The translations under genes were made by a program, and so were the position numbers. The notes beneath the pieces were generated by a model, which was given only the letters and a program-made list of their open reading frames with translations, was not told the DNA's origin and ran no database searches. A stretch of 7,789 nucleotides of DNA from Syntrophobacterales bacterium. Lineage in GTDB: Bacteria > Desulfobacterota > Syntrophorhabdia > Syntrophorhabdales > WCHB1-27. Positions 6,179 through 7,789 of this stretch are shown here, piece by piece (within the stretch, counting starts at the first letter, position 1; every line of letters begins with the position of its first letter). The DNA lies in contig JADGQN010000223.1 of assembly GCA_017881765.1 (NCBI GenBank), positions 1-7,789 on the forward strand. Direction: 5' to 3'.

Positions 6179-7502
6179 GCCACACCCTGCTGGAATACCG
6201 GCGGTAAATCAGAAAGGCCTGCACAGCCTGCGACACATTCATGGCCCACCAGACTGAGACCGGCCCAAATCCTAGCACTACGACAAAAAGATAGCAGAGC
6301 GGTATTCTTACGAGCCATACACTCACGGCAATCCGGGCGAGCACGGCTCGCGTATCGCCGGCGCCGCTCAAACCACCCCCGAGGATCAGCCCTGAGGCCA
6401 TTATCGGTTCACCGATCATGTTGATATAAATGTACCAGACGGTTTCTCTGATAACGATTTCATTGTGGGAGAGCAAAGGCACGACCCATCGCGCATTGAG
6501 GACCACGGCCAGTGACAGGGCTGAGACTATCCCCACGCCTATCACCATGGTCACAAGCCCGCTCCTGTACGCATCCTCCGGTTTCCGCTCTCCCAGACAG
6601 TTCCCGATAATTACCGCATTGGCCATGTTGAATGCGAAGGCAGGAAGAAATATTGCGGATTCCAGCCGGAGTCCCGTAGTGAGCGCGGCGAGTACTTCGA
6701 TCCTGTGCTCAGGCAACATGCTCAGGATAAGGAATAAGGCCACGGAACCAAGTTGCCAGAGGATCTGAAGTGCACCCATGGGCCAGCCGATGCTCAGCAT
6801 TTTTTTAACCAGAGCGCGTGAGAACCTCCTGGAGTCAATCAGCATCACTTTGACGTAGTGGAGGTTCATAAGACTTCCCACGCAGACGGCCGATGCAGTG
6901 GCAACCGCGATGCCTCTGTAACCCAGGGGCGTCTCAAAAACGAGAAACAGATTGAGAGCGATGTTTACCAGACAGACCGTGGTCATAGTCTTCAGAGAAG
7001 CTTTAATCATGCCGCAGGATCTCAGCACACCATTGCTATTGATGAGCACATAATGGAACACAAGGCCGGCAGCATATATCCTGATGAACGGGGCGCTCAA
7101 CTCCTTGAGCTCGAGAGGAATGTTCAGAAAGCTTACGACCCACGGGGCCAGTGAATAACCGAGCCCCGCGAGGATTATGCCAGCGGCCGCCGACGAAATC
7201 AGCGACGAAAAGATCGCCTCGCTCAGATCATCCTTCTTACCTGATGTAAAGAGCCGCGAAGCGACCGACACCGTCCCGACCGTGAGCGCATTCGCAATGA
7301 CGATTAGAATGAAATATTGCTGGACCACGAAGCCGTAAGTGGCCTGGATATCTTTGCTTACCCGGCCGGCCACGTAGACATCCGTCAGCCCCACGAGGAA
7401 CTCGAAGAACATGATGAGTGTCATGGGCCAGGCCACTTTCCAACTGTGCCTGATGTAAGCTTGGACGTCTTCTCTTTTCAGTAACGGCCCGACGCGAAGC
7501 AT
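6165..7502 (-). CDS. MATE-family efflux transporter
   Basis: This is a complete 445-residue, very hydrophobic protein, the usual MATE length. About twelve membrane segments can be placed in two homologous halves (roughly 15-220 and 235-440). The N-terminal half has the family pattern WPMTLIMFFEFLVGLTDVYVAGR (in two blocks, 25-34 and 35-47). The second half restarts with IGWPMGALQ and carries GLRLESAIFLPAFAFNMA (in the 275-295 region) and GLSGAGDTR near 375-385. MATE proteins sit in the inner membrane and expel cationic drugs or metabolites in exchange for Na+ or H+. The substrate here cannot be told. The ATG at 7500-7502 has no clear ribosome-binding sequence, and no better start is seen nearby. 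It follows the 7552-7789 gene by 49 bases on the same strand and may be cotranscribed with it. Confidence 0.93.
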   Translation of the reverse strand: MLRVGPLLKREDVQAYIRHSWKVAWPMTLIMFFEFLVGLTDVYVAGRVSKDIQATYGFVVQQYFILIVIANALTVGTVSVASRLFTSGKKDDLSEAIFSSLISSAAAGIILAGLGYSLAPWVVSFLNIPLELKELSAPFIRIYAAGLVFHYVLINSNGVLRSCGMIKASLKTMTTVCLVNIALNLFLVFETPLGYRGIAVATASAVCVGSLMNLHYVKVMLIDSRRFSRALVKKMLSIGWPMGALQILWQLGSVALFLILSMLPEHRIEVLAALTTGLRLESAIFLPAFAFNMANAVIIGNCLGERKPEDAYRSGLVTMVIGVGIVSALSLAVVLNARWVVPLLSHNEIVIRETVWYIYINMIGEPIMASGLILGGGLSGAGDTRAVLARIAVSVWLVRIPLCYLFVVVLGFGPVSVWWAMNVSQAVQAFLIYRRYSSRVWLNNA

Positions 7503-7551
7503 GCTACTAAACTATATGCACTTAGGTTGGTTTTTTCATGCCGCCTGCTGC

Positions 7552-7789
7552 TCACACCTCGCCGGCGATACTGTACCGCCCCTCTTGCTCTCTCACGAAT
7601 CCCTCCTTCTGAAGGGCATCCAGGGCCTTCCTGGCACGCTCAAAGGGTAGCTGTAACGTTTCCGCTATCTCCTCATCCGTCAGGCGGTGATGATCGATGA
7701 TTGCCTTGAGCACCATCCCCCGGACCTGCCGGTCCGACCCCTTGAAGGGCGACTGTCTCTGGTAATGGGCACTTTTGGGATTGATGCTC
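7552..7789 (-). CDS. C-terminal winged-helix region, possibly of a MutY-like adenine DNA glycosylase (5' part outside window)
   Basis: The frame is open from the window edge (first full codon at 7788) to TGA at 7552-7554, giving 78 residues. It opens with NPKSAHYQRQSPFKGSDRQ, and the segment GSDRQVRG then leads into a helix-turn-helix with a wing: helix MVLKAIID, turn HHRLTDEEIAETL, recognition-type helix ERARKALDALQKEGFV, and wing EGRYSI. From memory, a GSxRQxRG stretch followed by such a winged helix ends many A/G-specific adenine glycosylases that lack the usual NUDIX-like tail. MutY removes adenine opposite 8-oxoguanine. The catalytic and Fe-S parts would lie outside the window, so the identity is uncertain. 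Another DNA-binding protein with a C-terminal winged helix is possible. The coding frame itself is convincing. Confidence 0.6.
   Translation of the reverse strand, partial: SINPKSAHYQRQSPFKGSDRQVRGMVLKAIIDHHRLTDEEIAETLQLPFERARKALDALQKEGFVREQEGRYSIAGEV

Noticed and set aside
7522..7539. Five-codon leader peptide (MKKPT) before the MATE gene
   Set aside because: It is too short to tell from chance, and no attenuator structure follows it.

Overview
All genes I can support lie on the minus strand, so the window reads from high to low coordinates. In transcription order they are: the C-terminal end of a winged-helix protein, possibly the tail of a MutY-type DNA glycosylase (7552-7789, cut by the edge); a MATE-family membrane exporter (6165-7502); a QueG-like double [4Fe-4S] protein (4997-5866); a small exported rhodanese-domain protein (4566-5000); prolyl-tRNA synthetase proS (2645-4354); and two tandem paralogous M24-family metallopeptidases of the Xaa-Pro aminopeptidase type (1468-2670, and 1-1193 cut by the edge).

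The main result is the rhodanese gene. A conventional reading stops at a UGA (4680-4682) directly after the active-site loop CRGYG, giving 106 residues with half a domain. The same frame stays open for 37 more codons to a TAA at 4566-4568, and those codons encode the missing half of a rhodanese domain (GYTNI, LGGFPEW, GY). The UGA falls where related proteins have the second Cys of a CxGxxC loop. Eleven bases after it starts a hairpin with a bulged U and a GGUC apical loop, the layout of a bacterial SECIS element. I read it as a 144-residue selenoprotein, C102 plus Sec107, that conventional gene calling would truncate. It overlaps the upstream QueG-like gene by ATGA, so the two are probably translated as a coupled pair.

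Three intergenic gaps carry three different structured repeats. One is a long imperfect hairpin with a 23-bp outer stem between the two peptidase genes (1334-1462). One is a pair of facing GGGTCAN heptamer arrays between the rhodanese gene and proS (4447-4563). One is a cluster of TCCTAG-linked mini-hairpins with changing stems between the MATE and QueG-like genes (5939-6122). A strong extended -10 sequence at the end of the MATE gene could start the QueG-like/rhodanese transcript, with the mini-hairpins in its leader.

The window suggests a mid-GC anaerobic bacterium that uses selenocysteine. The hairpin style, the Fe-S protein and the selenoprotein remind me of Desulfobacterota (former Deltaproteobacteria, syntrophic or sulfate-reducing lineages), but this is inference from general resemblance. 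No tRNA, rRNA, insertion sequence or CRISPR array was seen.
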